DNA of 24,696 bases from Oscillospiraceae bacterium (GTDB taxonomy: Bacteria; Bacillota; Clostridia; Oscillospirales; Oscillospiraceae), in the NCBI GenBank assembly GCA_016296635.1, contig JAEDIZ010000023.1:1-24696 (forward strand), read 5' to 3'. The position numbers and the translations under genes were made by a program. Under the pieces are notes generated by a model. It ran no database searches. It was given only the letters and a program-made list of their open reading frames with translations, and was not told where the DNA came from. This document shows, in pieces, positions 13,026 to 20,026 of this stretch; position 1 is the first letter of the stretch, and every line of letters begins with the position of its first letter.

Positions 13026-14786
13026 TTAAGTCTCCTTCAGCTTTTCAATAAGTGCAGCATCCGGCGTCACATACCCGGTGGCATAATGATCGTAGATTAC
13101 CATGCCGGGTTTGCTGCCTGCCGGTTTTTTCACATTTTTGACAGCGGTATAATCCACAGGAATATTCTGCCCGTCTCTGGCCTGAGAATAGTAGGCGGCA
13201 AGAATCATGGCCTCCGTTACAGTTTCATCCGGAACCGCTGCACCGCCGGTTTCAATGATGACATGACTGCCGTGGATCTTCTGCGTATGCAGCCAGATAT
13301 CATTTTTGGCGGCTTCCTTGCAGGTCAGGCGGTCGTTCTGCTGATTGTTGCGGCCAACATAGATCGTGAAGCCCTGCGAGGAGCGGAACACCATGGGCTT
13401 TGCTGCGGGCAGCTTCATCTGCTTTTTGCGTTCTGTCTGACGGATATAGCCGCCCTCCTGCAGCTCCTGCCGGATGGCGGTGACATCTCGTTCGGATTCC
13501 GCGCGGGAAAGCGCGTCAAGAACGCTGCCGAGATAATCCAACTCGATGCTGCCTTTTTCAATCTGCTCCGTCAGAACCTTTTCTGCATTCTTGGCTTTCT
13601 GATAATCCTTGTAGAGCTTTGCGGCATTTTGCTGCGGCGACAGAGCGGGATCCAGCCGGATTTCGGTTTCCTTCATGTCCGGGTCATAAAAATCCACGGC
13701 TCGTAAAAGCGTCTGACCGCGGCGGATGGCGTAAAGGTTTGCGGTCACGATATCGCCGCGTCTGCGGAGCGTTTCCCGGTCCTGGGAGTCTGCCAGCTCT
13801 TTTTTCTGCAGCTCCAGCTTTCTGGCGGTGCGGGAGGTCAGATTGGTCAGCAGTTTGCGGAGCGTCTGCGTTTTCTGCCGCAGACTGTCCTGCCGGTCGC
13901 GTTCACCGTAAAATCTGTCCAGCAGGAGAGAGAAACTCGTTTCGGGCTGCTGCTCGACAAAATTTCCGTACTGACGCACGGGCACGCAGGTGAAGTCCCA
14001 GGGACGCCCGTCTTTTATAAGAAGCACCGGCGTTTTCTCACCGGTTTCCAGCTCCTGCAGTTTCAGATAAAGTGCTTTTGCGGCATCCAGCCGCTGCTGC
14101 GCAGAAAGCGTGTCGATGTCAATATCCACATCGCCGAAGATCTGCCAGGTCAGCTCCCGGCACAAAAGCGGCGAAAAGCCGCCGAAGATATCGAGCAGCC
14201 ATCTGTCAAACTGTTTCTGACCGGAAACGCTCTGCAGCAGGGCATCGAGCTGTGCTTCACTCTGCTCAAATCCGTTCAGCTTTTCCTGCGCGGGGGGCAG
14301 CCGGTAAAAAAGTCCCGGCAGGATCTGCCGACTGGCGGAAAGCTCAAAATCCACACGCCGCAGGCAGTCCATGATGCGTCCGTCTGCGTCCGTCAGAATG
14401 AGATTGGAGTTTCTGCCCATGATTTCGAGGATCAAATGCTTCTGCGTCTGCTCACCCATTTCGTCCGTGCAGTCAAAGGCGAGATCAACTAACCGTTCCA
14501 ACTTTGGCTGCGTAACAGACAGCAGTCTTGCACCCGTCAGATGCTTGCGCAGCAGCATACAGAACATGGGCGGCTGCGCCGGATTTTCCATGGAAAGCTG
14601 CGTCATCTGGATGCGCGGGTGATTTGGAGAAGCGGTCAGCAGAAGCTTTCCACCGCCGGATGTACCGCGCAGATGCACGATAACGGTATCGCGCTCGGGC
14701 TGCTGCACCTTGTCGACCCGGCAGGATACGGCCTGCGTGCGAAGCTCCTGTACGGCTGCATCTAAGAATACTGCATCAAAGGGCAT
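13026..14786 (-). CDS. rqcH: RqcH (NFACT family), ribosome-associated quality control factor
   Basis: A 586-residue NFACT protein. NFACT-N (residues about 1-190) has MPFDAVFLDAAVQELR, FCMLLRKHLTGARL and LILEIMGRNSNLILTDADG; a coiled-coil middle contains KLELQKKELADSQDRETLRRRGDIVTAN; NFACT-R follows with GFTIYVGRNNQQNDRLTCKEA, DIWLHTQKIHGSHVII. In B. subtilis RqcH recognises peptidyl-tRNA on split 50S subunits and adds alanine tails. The family's Asp97-Arg98 pair reads Glu97-Arg98 here. The start at 14786 overlaps mrnC by 11 bases. Confidence 0.95.
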   Translation of the reverse strand: MPFDAVFLDAAVQELRTQAVSCRVDKVQQPERDTVIVHLRGTSGGGKLLLTASPNHPRIQMTQLSMENPAQPPMFCMLLRKHLTGARLLSVTQPKLERLVDLAFDCTDEMGEQTQKHLILEIMGRNSNLILTDADGRIMDCLRRVDFELSASRQILPGLFYRLPPAQEKLNGFEQSEAQLDALLQSVSGQKQFDRWLLDIFGGFSPLLCRELTWQIFGDVDIDIDTLSAQQRLDAAKALYLKLQELETGEKTPVLLIKDGRPWDFTCVPVRQYGNFVEQQPETSFSLLLDRFYGERDRQDSLRQKTQTLRKLLTNLTSRTARKLELQKKELADSQDRETLRRRGDIVTANLYAIRRGQTLLRAVDFYDPDMKETEIRLDPALSPQQNAAKLYKDYQKAKNAEKVLTEQIEKGSIELDYLGSVLDALSRAESERDVTAIRQELQEGGYIRQTERKKQMKLPAAKPMVFRSSQGFTIYVGRNNQQNDRLTCKEAAKNDIWLHTQKIHGSHVIIETGGAAVPDETVTEAMILAAYYSQARDGQNIPVDYTAVKNVKKPAGSKPGMVIYDHYATGYVTPDAALIEKLKET

Positions 14787-15189
14787 GGCCTTCCTCCATT
14801 GTCAGCGTGAACAGTTCGTTGATCCTTTCCAGCTGCCCGGAAAGATACAGAGCGCCGAAAAGACACTCCAGTCCCGTTGCCTTGGAATATTGCTCATGGG
14901 TGGCGTTTTTCGGGATCGCATGGACATGGGCATTCCGTCCGCGTCGATACTGCGCCAGCTCCTGCTCGGTCAGAAACGGGAGCATTCTGTCCATACGCGC
15001 TGCCTGCGCCGGTGCGCAGACATAGGATACGGTGGCTTTATGGAGATCCTTTGTGGTAGCTTTGCCGCTCTGACAGAGATAGCTGCGCACCAGCAGCTCA
15101 AAAACCGCGTCGCCGCAATGCGCCAGACCCAAGGCACTGATCTGACCGATTTCCCGACTGTCCATGCAAAGCTGGAAATAATTCTGCAA
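14776..15189 (-). CDS. mrnC: Mini-ribonuclease III
   Basis: A 137-residue RNase III-like nuclease without a dsRNA-binding domain. Active-site motifs are GLAHCGDAVFELLVRSYL (first helix Asp/Glu) and EQYSKATGLECLFGALYLSG; RGRNAHVHAIPKNAT is the central family signature. In Bacillus it trims 23S rRNA ends. The TTG start at 15189 has GGAGG eight bases upstream; no closer ATG keeps the first helix with a ribosome site. In many Firmicutes the gene follows cysS; here it heads a unit with rqcH. Confidence 0.93.
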   Translation of the reverse strand: MQNYFQLCMDSREIGQISALGLAHCGDAVFELLVRSYLCQSGKATTKDLHKATVSYVCAPAQAARMDRMLPFLTEQELAQYRRGRNAHVHAIPKNATHEQYSKATGLECLFGALYLSGQLERINELFTLTMEEGHAL

Positions 15190-15249
15190 TTTCGATTCCT
15201 CCGGACTGTAGGATGGAATGCATTTACCTGCATTTCGTTTTATGTTTTC

Positions 15250-15258
15250 AGTATATCA
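15250..15258 (-). promoter_or_regulatory. Extended -10 promoter of the mrnC-rqcH unit
   Basis: On the minus strand TGATATACT, an extended -10, at 15250-15258, with no convincing -35. It is 60 bases ahead of mrnC and divergent from the promoter at 15312-15340. Confidence 0.45.
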
Positions 15259-15311
15259 CGCCATGCAAGCCCCTTTATAGAAGAAAGGATTACAATGTTG
15301 AGACAAAAATG

Positions 15312-15340
15312 TTGACAAAACGGTTACAATGAGTTACAAT
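15312..15340 (+). promoter_or_regulatory. Promoter of the CHAP-like/SLH protein
   Basis: TTGACA (15312-15317) and TACAAT (15335-15340) with a 17-base spacer, close to the vegetative consensus. GTTACAATG is present twice (15323 and 15334) and GATTACAATG once at 15289. Confidence 0.75.
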
Positions 15341-15375
15341 GCAGGAGCATAATCATTGGAAAGGGGACGCTGAAG

Positions 15376-16404
15376 ATGAAAAAGTGGCTCATTCGTGCAT
15401 GTCTTGTGCTGCTCTGCGTGAGTTTGTTCTGCGGTATTGTCGGTGCAGATGCCGAGGTTACGCTGGATATTACATACCTTCCCATTGAAGGTAACGGTTT
15501 TGTTGCGGATACGCTTCATGGCGTACCGGCGCTGTATAATGAAACGGGCCCTGTTCTGTATTGCTCTGAACTGGTGGAACGGTACTATGCCGAGGTTTAC
15601 GGTCTGCAGGTCTGCCTGCCCGGCGCACCGATCGTCGTCGGAAATGATACATACTGGTTCGAAAAGACCACGCAGCCGATGACGGGAGATGTTGCATATG
15701 CTTCCGCATCCGCACGTGAAAGAGATTACGGTCATTATGCGCTGGTCAAATATGCAGATGAGAACACCGATACAGTTACGCTGATCGAGCAGAACTGGGG
15801 CTGGAACGGCTGCGCGGGCTTCAACCGCGTGATTCCCTATGACGGCGCCTGCTATACATTTTACAGACTCTGCAGCAGAAACGGACGGTCGCAGCCGAAG
15901 CTGCAGCAGCAGGATACAGTTTCCTCCTGGGCGAAGGAATATGTGCAGTTTGCCGATTCCTGCGGTATTACGAAAAATCTTCTGGCTGGATTCCAGCGCG
16001 CGATTTCCCGTGAGGAGATTGCCAAGCTGGCTGTCAATACACTTTCCTATTTCGGCATTCGCGCCTGGTCGGACGATCCCTGCAAGGCAGCGTGTGAGCT
16101 GAGAATCATGAGCGTGGATACCAACGGTCAGTTCCGGCCGAACGAAACGGTCACGCGTCAGATGGCGGCAACGGTTCTGGCAAGAGTGTATGCGCTGATC
16201 GAGCAGCTGCCGGAGGAGAATCTGAGCGTTCTGAATGCATATGCAGACCGCCGGGCGATTTCCGACTGGGCTGCCGGCCCGGTGTCAGTTATGACGCAGC
16301 TGGGGCTTATGAGCGGTTCGAACGGAAACTTCTGCCCGAATGACGATATCACAACGGAGCAAGTGATCACCGTTATGGTGCGCATTGTCCGCAATCAGAT
16401 GTAA
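15376..16404 (+). CDS. Secreted protein with CHAP-like domain and two SLH repeats
   Basis: A 342-residue protein with a signal peptide (residues 1-24: KKWLIRACLVLLCVSLFCG, cut near GADA). Residues about 35-165 resemble a CHAP/NlpC-type fold: YCSELVERYY with Cys63, DYGHYALVKY with His120, and LIEQNWGW with Asn140 as a possible catalytic triad. Residues about 183-340 hold SLH-type repeats (WAKEYVQFADSCGI, AISREEIAKLAVN, NGQFRPNETVTRQMAATVLARVY, NGNFCPNDDITTEQVITVMVRI). Predicted to act outside the cell on cell wall or surface peptide and to bind wall polymers. The mature part has several extra cysteines. AAAGGGG precedes the ATG. The CHAP assignment is from motif spacing only. Confidence 0.8.
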   Translation: MKKWLIRACLVLLCVSLFCGIVGADAEVTLDITYLPIEGNGFVADTLHGVPALYNETGPVLYCSELVERYYAEVYGLQVCLPGAPIVVGNDTYWFEKTTQPMTGDVAYASASARERDYGHYALVKYADENTDTVTLIEQNWGWNGCAGFNRVIPYDGACYTFYRLCSRNGRSQPKLQQQDTVSSWAKEYVQFADSCGITKNLLAGFQRAISREEIAKLAVNTLSYFGIRAWSDDPCKAACELRIMSVDTNGQFRPNETVTRQMAATVLARVYALIEQLPEENLSVLNAYADRRAISDWAAGPVSVMTQLGLMSGSNGNFCPNDDITTEQVITVMVRIVRNQM

Positions 16405-16417
16405 TCCATATAAAACA

Positions 16418-16441
16418 AACCCCCGGTGAAAACCGGGGGTT
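16418..16441. terminator. Convergent terminator between SLH protein and P-loop protein
   Basis: A perfect 10-base stem AACCCCCGGT/ACCGGGGGTT with a GAAA loop. T-rich sequence follows on the minus strand (TGTTTTATAT), so it may be stronger for the P-loop gene than for the + strand gene. Confidence 0.8.
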
Positions 16442-16476
16442 GTGCTGTATATAAAAGATGTGCAGCAAAATACTGT

Positions 16477-16893
16477 TCAATCATCCATATATCTCGCAAT
16501 AAAATCCGGCGCTTCGGATGCTTCGCCGGGAATGGTAAGCGTGAAAGCAACACCGTTTTCCGCGGAGAAAACGCTGCACCAGTCCAGGAAACGCTCAGCA
16601 GCGAGCGGATCCTTTGTGCGCGAAAGTTTATAAAGGTTATCAATGAAAATGTGTGCAATATCGAAATTACCCGCGTGCAGACCGCTGATAAAGCCACGCA
16701 GGAGCTCGTAATTATCCACAGAATATTCACTTGCATCAATCAGACGGACACGATGATCCACATCAAAACGAAGTGTCTGACCTTTTTCAATACAGACCAT
16801 GCTGCCGGATTCTTTTTGCAGCGCTTTGTTGATGGCTGCAATCAGCTGCTTGGTCTTGCCGGAGCCTTCGGGCCCCATCATGATATTAACCAT
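16477..16893 (-). CDS. Small P-loop ATPase-like protein, unknown function
   Basis: A 138-residue protein with a Walker A motif GPEGSGKT at residues 7-14 and a Walker B-like strand AHIFID at 80-85. The small size resembles adaptors or deoxynucleoside-kinase-like P-loop cores. The rest (YSVDNYELLRGFISGL; SRTKDPLAAERFLDWCSVFS) matches no family I can name. AGGAGGAATG lies before the ATG at 16893. It has its own promoter. A partner role for the neighbouring pseudo-GPI is not demonstrated. Confidence 0.75.
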   Translation of the reverse strand: MVNIMMGPEGSGKTKQLIAAINKALQKESGSMVCIEKGQTLRFDVDHRVRLIDASEYSVDNYELLRGFISGLHAGNFDIAHIFIDNLYKLSRTKDPLAAERFLDWCSVFSAENGVAFTLTIPGEASEAPDFIARYMDD

Positions 16894-16928
16894 AGGGCAT
16901 TCCTCCTTTTCGTCTTATGGCTGTTCCT

Positions 16929-16957
16929 ATCATATCAGCTTTTACGCTCAATGACAA
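16929..16957 (-). promoter_or_regulatory. Promoter of the P-loop gene
   Basis: On the minus strand TTGTCA (16952-16957) and TATGAT (16929-16934) with a 17-base spacer and an extended -10 TG; transcription would start near 16922. Confidence 0.7.
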
Positions 16958-16989
16958 TAGTAGGTTTCGGTAAAGTTGTAAAGAAATCG

Positions 16990-18237
16990 TTACGAAACCG
17001 GCTCACCGAGGATTTGCGGCAGCAGTTCGCGGACGGACTGCACTTCGGCTGCAGAAATTTGGTCCGAAGACGCACCGATGGCGTTTGCCAGTTCAAAGAA
17101 ATACAGAAGCTCGCCGAAGCTCTGCGGATTCATGCTGCCGCACTCCAAGAGGATCTGCGGTGCGCCGCTGATTTCATGGGCCTGACTGAGTGCCTGTACC
17201 ATCGCATCTGCAACATCCTGCACGCTTCGCCCGTCCAGATAACCGAGTCCGTCGCGATCCTTCCAGTCCATTTCAACGCCGACCTTCTGCGTACATACGG
17301 GCGGAATCTGCAGCAGCGTGGCAAAGCCGCCCAGCCGCCCGTCAATCAGCGCCTGCATTCTGTCAAGCTCCCGGGGCAACGGACACCAGACCGGCTGCAA
17401 TCTGCCGCTGGACTGCAGAACAGACTGCTGCCACCAAAGACCGAAGCAGGCACATGAAGATTCCGTGCTGCCGAGAAGCTCCGTATGTTTGCCCAGCTGC
17501 ATAAGCGCACGCCGCGCGCCGGCATACATCCAAACCGGGTTTTCAAAGGCACGCAGATCGTAGTTTTCGTAGGCTTCTGCCGCGCCCTCCAGAATGCCGA
17601 TGGGGTCAATTCCGCAGACATTCAGAATGAGCAGCAGTGTACTGTTCAGAGCGGCAGCATTGGCGCCGTCCTCCAAAAGCAGAAATGTGAAATGCTCCTC
17701 CTCCGCCATGGCGGCCATGGGGGAATCCTTGGGGGCGCTGATGAAAATGTGGGACTTGGCATTCTGCCCGTACTGCCGCTCCATCAGCCAGCGGACGGAG
17801 CGGGAGGCGATGCTGCTTTCCATCTGCCAGCTGCCGTCAAAGGCGAGAAGCAGACAGTATTCGTGTCCCTGCAGCGCTTCGCACAGCTCCAGATGCTTTT
17901 TTGCAGACAGATCGGCGCCGGCAAACAGAACACGGATCCTGTTTTCCTGCCGGTCGGAAAGAAGCTCGATGCCGGCCTGCGCCGCAAGGCAGGCACTTGT
18001 ATTTCCGATGACGACCAGCGTATCGGCGCAGCCGCGGATGGTTTCCGCTGCGGCACGGATATTTTGCACCGTGCGGACGGTCACAGCGTCCGGCTGCGAA
18101 AGCCAGCCGAGAAAATTCGGCCCGCCCGGCTGATTGTTTCTTAATTTCAGATGTGCGTCATAGATATTCTTTTCCTGCCCGAGAAGATCCGGCAGACTGA
18201 CGCAGCCCCAGATATTCGATAATTCGACATTGATCAT
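16990..18237 (-). CDS. Glucose-6-phosphate isomerase-like protein, active site lost
   Basis: 415 residues; Firmicutes GPI has about 450. Homology is seen in NFLGWLSQPDAVTVRTVQNI, AAETIRGCADTLVVIGNTSA, LLLILNVCGIDPIGILEGAA and FGELLYFFELANAIGASS. The phosphate-binding GIGGS is GNTSA (residues 78-82), the second loop SGTTTE is GSWQME (135-140), GGRFSVL is ANAAALN (192-198), and the C-terminal catalytic Lys segment reads EVQSVRELLPQILGEP. Isomerase activity is therefore unlikely; a sensor or structural role is possible. The ATG at 18237 has GGAGGTG seven bases upstream; upstream in-frame codons overlap the dacF terminator. Confidence 0.75.
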   Translation of the reverse strand: MINVELSNIWGCVSLPDLLGQEKNIYDAHLKLRNNQPGGPNFLGWLSQPDAVTVRTVQNIRAAAETIRGCADTLVVIGNTSACLAAQAGIELLSDRQENRIRVLFAGADLSAKKHLELCEALQGHEYCLLLAFDGSWQMESSIASRSVRWLMERQYGQNAKSHIFISAPKDSPMAAMAEEEHFTFLLLEDGANAAALNSTLLLILNVCGIDPIGILEGAAEAYENYDLRAFENPVWMYAGARRALMQLGKHTELLGSTESSCACFGLWWQQSVLQSSGRLQPVWCPLPRELDRMQALIDGRLGGFATLLQIPPVCTQKVGVEMDWKDRDGLGYLDGRSVQDVADAMVQALSQAHEISGAPQILLECGSMNPQSFGELLYFFELANAIGASSDQISAAEVQSVRELLPQILGEPVS

Positions 18238-18271
18238 GTGCTTGCACCTCCGTGCATATGGCGATGAATAC

Positions 18272-18300
18272 AGTATACACCGATTTGGAGAAAAACGCAA
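18272..18300 (-). promoter_or_regulatory. Promoter of the GPI-like gene
   Basis: On the minus strand TTGCGT (18295-18300) and TATACT (18272-18277) with a 17-base spacer. The -35 element overlaps the T-tract of the preceding carboxypeptidase terminator. Confidence 0.6.
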
Positions 18301-18342
18301 AAAAGAAATGCAGGGGCAGTTCAGAATGCTCCTGCATTTCTT
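18299..18342 (-). terminator. Terminator of the D-Ala-D-Ala carboxypeptidase gene
   Basis: On the minus strand a perfect 12-base stem AAGAAATGCAGG/CCTGCATTTCTT (18331-18342 with 18303-18314) is followed by a T run at 18299-18304. It begins two bases past the stop codon. Confidence 0.85.
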
Positions 18343-18344
18343 CA

Positions 18345-19499
18345 TCATCCGGCTTCTCCCATGCACAAAGCCCGCAGCAGCATTCCCCACAGATCGCGAA
18401 ACCGCAGCGCCGGGATTTCCTGCGGACAGACGAGAGGGATTTCCGCAAGCGTGCTGCCTTCGACGCTGATGCGCACAAGACCGAGCTGCTGCCCTTTTTC
18501 CACGGGGGCGGAAACTTCTTCGTCCGTTTCCAAACTGATCTCTGCCTTTGCAGCCTGCGCTTTGGACAGAAGAATCGGTGTCGTGTTTTCCGGTACCGGT
18601 GTGACTGTATCGGATTTGCCCAGCTTTACGGGAATCGCCGGGATCTGATTTGCAACATCCGGCTCCACCAAGGCGTAGTTCGAAAAGCCGTAGTTGAGCA
18701 TGGCCTTCGCGGACTCAAAGCGATCGGTGGAGTTGGCGCAATGCAGCACAACGGCGATCAGTTCCATGCCGTCGCGCTCGGCCGAAGCGGAAAGACAGTA
18801 TCCGGCGGAAGAGGTGTAGCCGGTCTTGAGACCCGTGGTGCCGTCATAGAAGCGCACCAGCTTGTTGGTATTGGAGAGACCGAACTGCCCGTTTCGCACG
18901 GTGTCCATCCAAATAGTGGTGTAGCGCTTGATGGCATCATGCTTCAAAAGCTCCCGGGACATGATTGCAATATCTCGCGCGGTGGTCAGATGCTCCGAGG
19001 CGTTCGGTTCGTCATCCAGCCCCGTGCAGTTGACGAAATGCGTATTCGTCATGCCCAGCTCCTGCGCCCGGGCGTTCATCATCTCCACAAACCCGCTTTC
19101 GCTGCCGACAAGATGCTCTGCAAGCGCGCAGGCGCAGTCGTTGGCGGAGGACACCACCACGCTCTTGAGCATTTCGTCCATGGAAAGCTGCTCGTTTTCT
19201 TCCAGATAGATCTGACTGCCGCCCTTGGCTGCCGCCGCTGCAGAGGCGGTGACAGTATCATTCCAGCTGATGCGGCCGTCATCCAATGCTTCCATTACCA
19301 AAAGAAGCGTCATGATTTTGGTCACGCTGGCGGGCCGCAGCTTTTCGTCTGCGTTGCTTTCATAGAGAATCTGCCCCGTGGATGCTTCAACCAAAATGGC
19401 AGACGGGGCTGACAGCTCCAGATCTGCCGCTCTGACAGGCAGCAGAAACACAAGCAGCATGGCCCCGATCAGCGCGAGACAAATGATCCGCTTTTTCAC
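18345..19499 (-). CDS. D-alanyl-D-alanine carboxypeptidase (DacF/PBP5 type)
   Basis: Trims the terminal D-Ala from peptidoglycan stem peptides. A signal peptide (KKRIICLALIGAMLLVFLLPVRA) precedes the serine peptidase S11 domain with SVTK (Ser58-Lys61), SAN (Ser118-Asn120) and KTG (225-227). A C-terminal beta domain and an amphipathic helix-like end (FRDLWGMLLRALC) fit membrane attachment. The GTG at 19499 is chosen because AAAGGGTGAT lies six bases upstream; an ATG at 19523 has no ribosome site. This gives 384 residues. DacF in Bacillus is a sporulation paralogue, but the subtype here is not certain. Confidence 0.93.
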   Translation of the reverse strand: MKKRIICLALIGAMLLVFLLPVRAADLELSAPSAILVEASTGQILYESNADEKLRPASVTKIMTLLLVMEALDDGRISWNDTVTASAAAAAKGGSQIYLEENEQLSMDEMLKSVVVSSANDCACALAEHLVGSESGFVEMMNARAQELGMTNTHFVNCTGLDDEPNASEHLTTARDIAIMSRELLKHDAIKRYTTIWMDTVRNGQFGLSNTNKLVRFYDGTTGLKTGYTSSAGYCLSASAERDGMELIAVVLHCANSTDRFESAKAMLNYGFSNYALVEPDVANQIPAIPVKLGKSDTVTPVPENTTPILLSKAQAAKAEISLETDEEVSAPVEKGQQLGLVRISVEGSTLAEIPLVCPQEIPALRFRDLWGMLLRALCMGEAG

Positions 19500-19508
19500 A
19501 AAAGAATC

Positions 19509-19555
19509 ACCCTTTCGTTTCATGCTTTGTACAAGCATATGAAACGGAAGGGTGG
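19509..19555 (-). promoter_or_regulatory. Long leader hairpin over the carboxypeptidase ribosome site
   Basis: An inverted repeat of about 20 pairs, CACCCTTCCGTTTCATATGCTT against AAGCATGAAACGAAAGGGTG on the minus strand with one G-U pair and a two-base bulge, loop GTACA. The right arm contains AAAGGGTG, the ribosome site of the GTG start, and the alternative ATG. It could mask translation initiation. Confidence 0.6.
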
Positions 19556-19608
19556 GATAGAACGAAACTGTGCTGCAATTTATGCAAACGCTGCGAATCA
19601 GCAAAGCG

Positions 19609-19854
19609 TCAGGCAGGCTGCATTTCCTGCAGAAACGGAACGATGTCCGGCCAGGGTGTGCTTTCCTGGCAGGTATCGTATACTCGGACGGTCATAGGCG
19701 TATGAAGCTGCAGACAAAAAAGACTCAGCAGCGATTTGGCGTTGAAAACGCTGCCGTCATGTATCAGCTCAATGCGGGACGGATGGCGGTTGGCCACGGT
19801 AACAAATTCAGCAATATCGGAAACATCACGGAAAACGATAGTATACTCGCGCAA
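19609..19854 (-). CDS. HPr-like protein lacking the phosphorylated histidine
   Basis: An 81-residue protein. The middle reads like HPr (VFNAKSLLSLFCLQLHTPMTVRVYD against HPr NLKSIMGVMSLG), keeping the Lys-Ser pair of HPr Ser46 at Lys40-Ser41. The segment that should hold GIHARPA (His15) is DVSDIAEFV, so no PEP-dependent phosphotransfer is expected. Crh of Bacillus is similar in lacking His15 while keeping Ser46. The TTG start at 19854 has AGGAGG seven bases upstream; the longer in-frame reading has no ribosome site. A regulatory role is inference. Confidence 0.7.
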   Translation of the reverse strand: MREYTIVFRDVSDIAEFVTVANRHPSRIELIHDGSVFNAKSLLSLFCLQLHTPMTVRVYDTCQESTPWPDIVPFLQEMQPA

Positions 19855-19874
19855 GTAAATTCCTCCTGACAGTC

Positions 19875-19903
19875 TGTACAAGTGGGGAAAAGCTTGGTAT
19901 AAT
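19875..19903 (+). promoter_or_regulatory. Candidate promoter of mtaB
   Basis: TGTACA (19875-19880), 17 bases, TATAAT (19898-19903) with an extended -10 TGG, pointing to mtaB about 115 bases on. The leader contains small inverted repeats such as ATTGTGA-CTAT-TCACAAT at 19960-19977. Confidence 0.55.
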
Positions 19904-19940
19904 GAAGCCAAAGTTAACAATTTTCCTATAAAACATATTC

Positions 19941-19969
19941 AGTATAATGCAAAAAATGCATTGTGACTA
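19941..19969 (-). promoter_or_regulatory. Candidate promoter of the HPr-like gene
   Basis: On the minus strand TAGTCA (19964-19969), 17 bases, TATACT (19941-19946). The -35 is four of six. It overlaps the mtaB leader on the other strand. Confidence 0.4.
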
Positions 19970-20026
19970 TTCACAATCGAGCTAAACATTTTTTGCTCAT
20001 TCTAACGGATTTTGGTGGTTTTCCCT

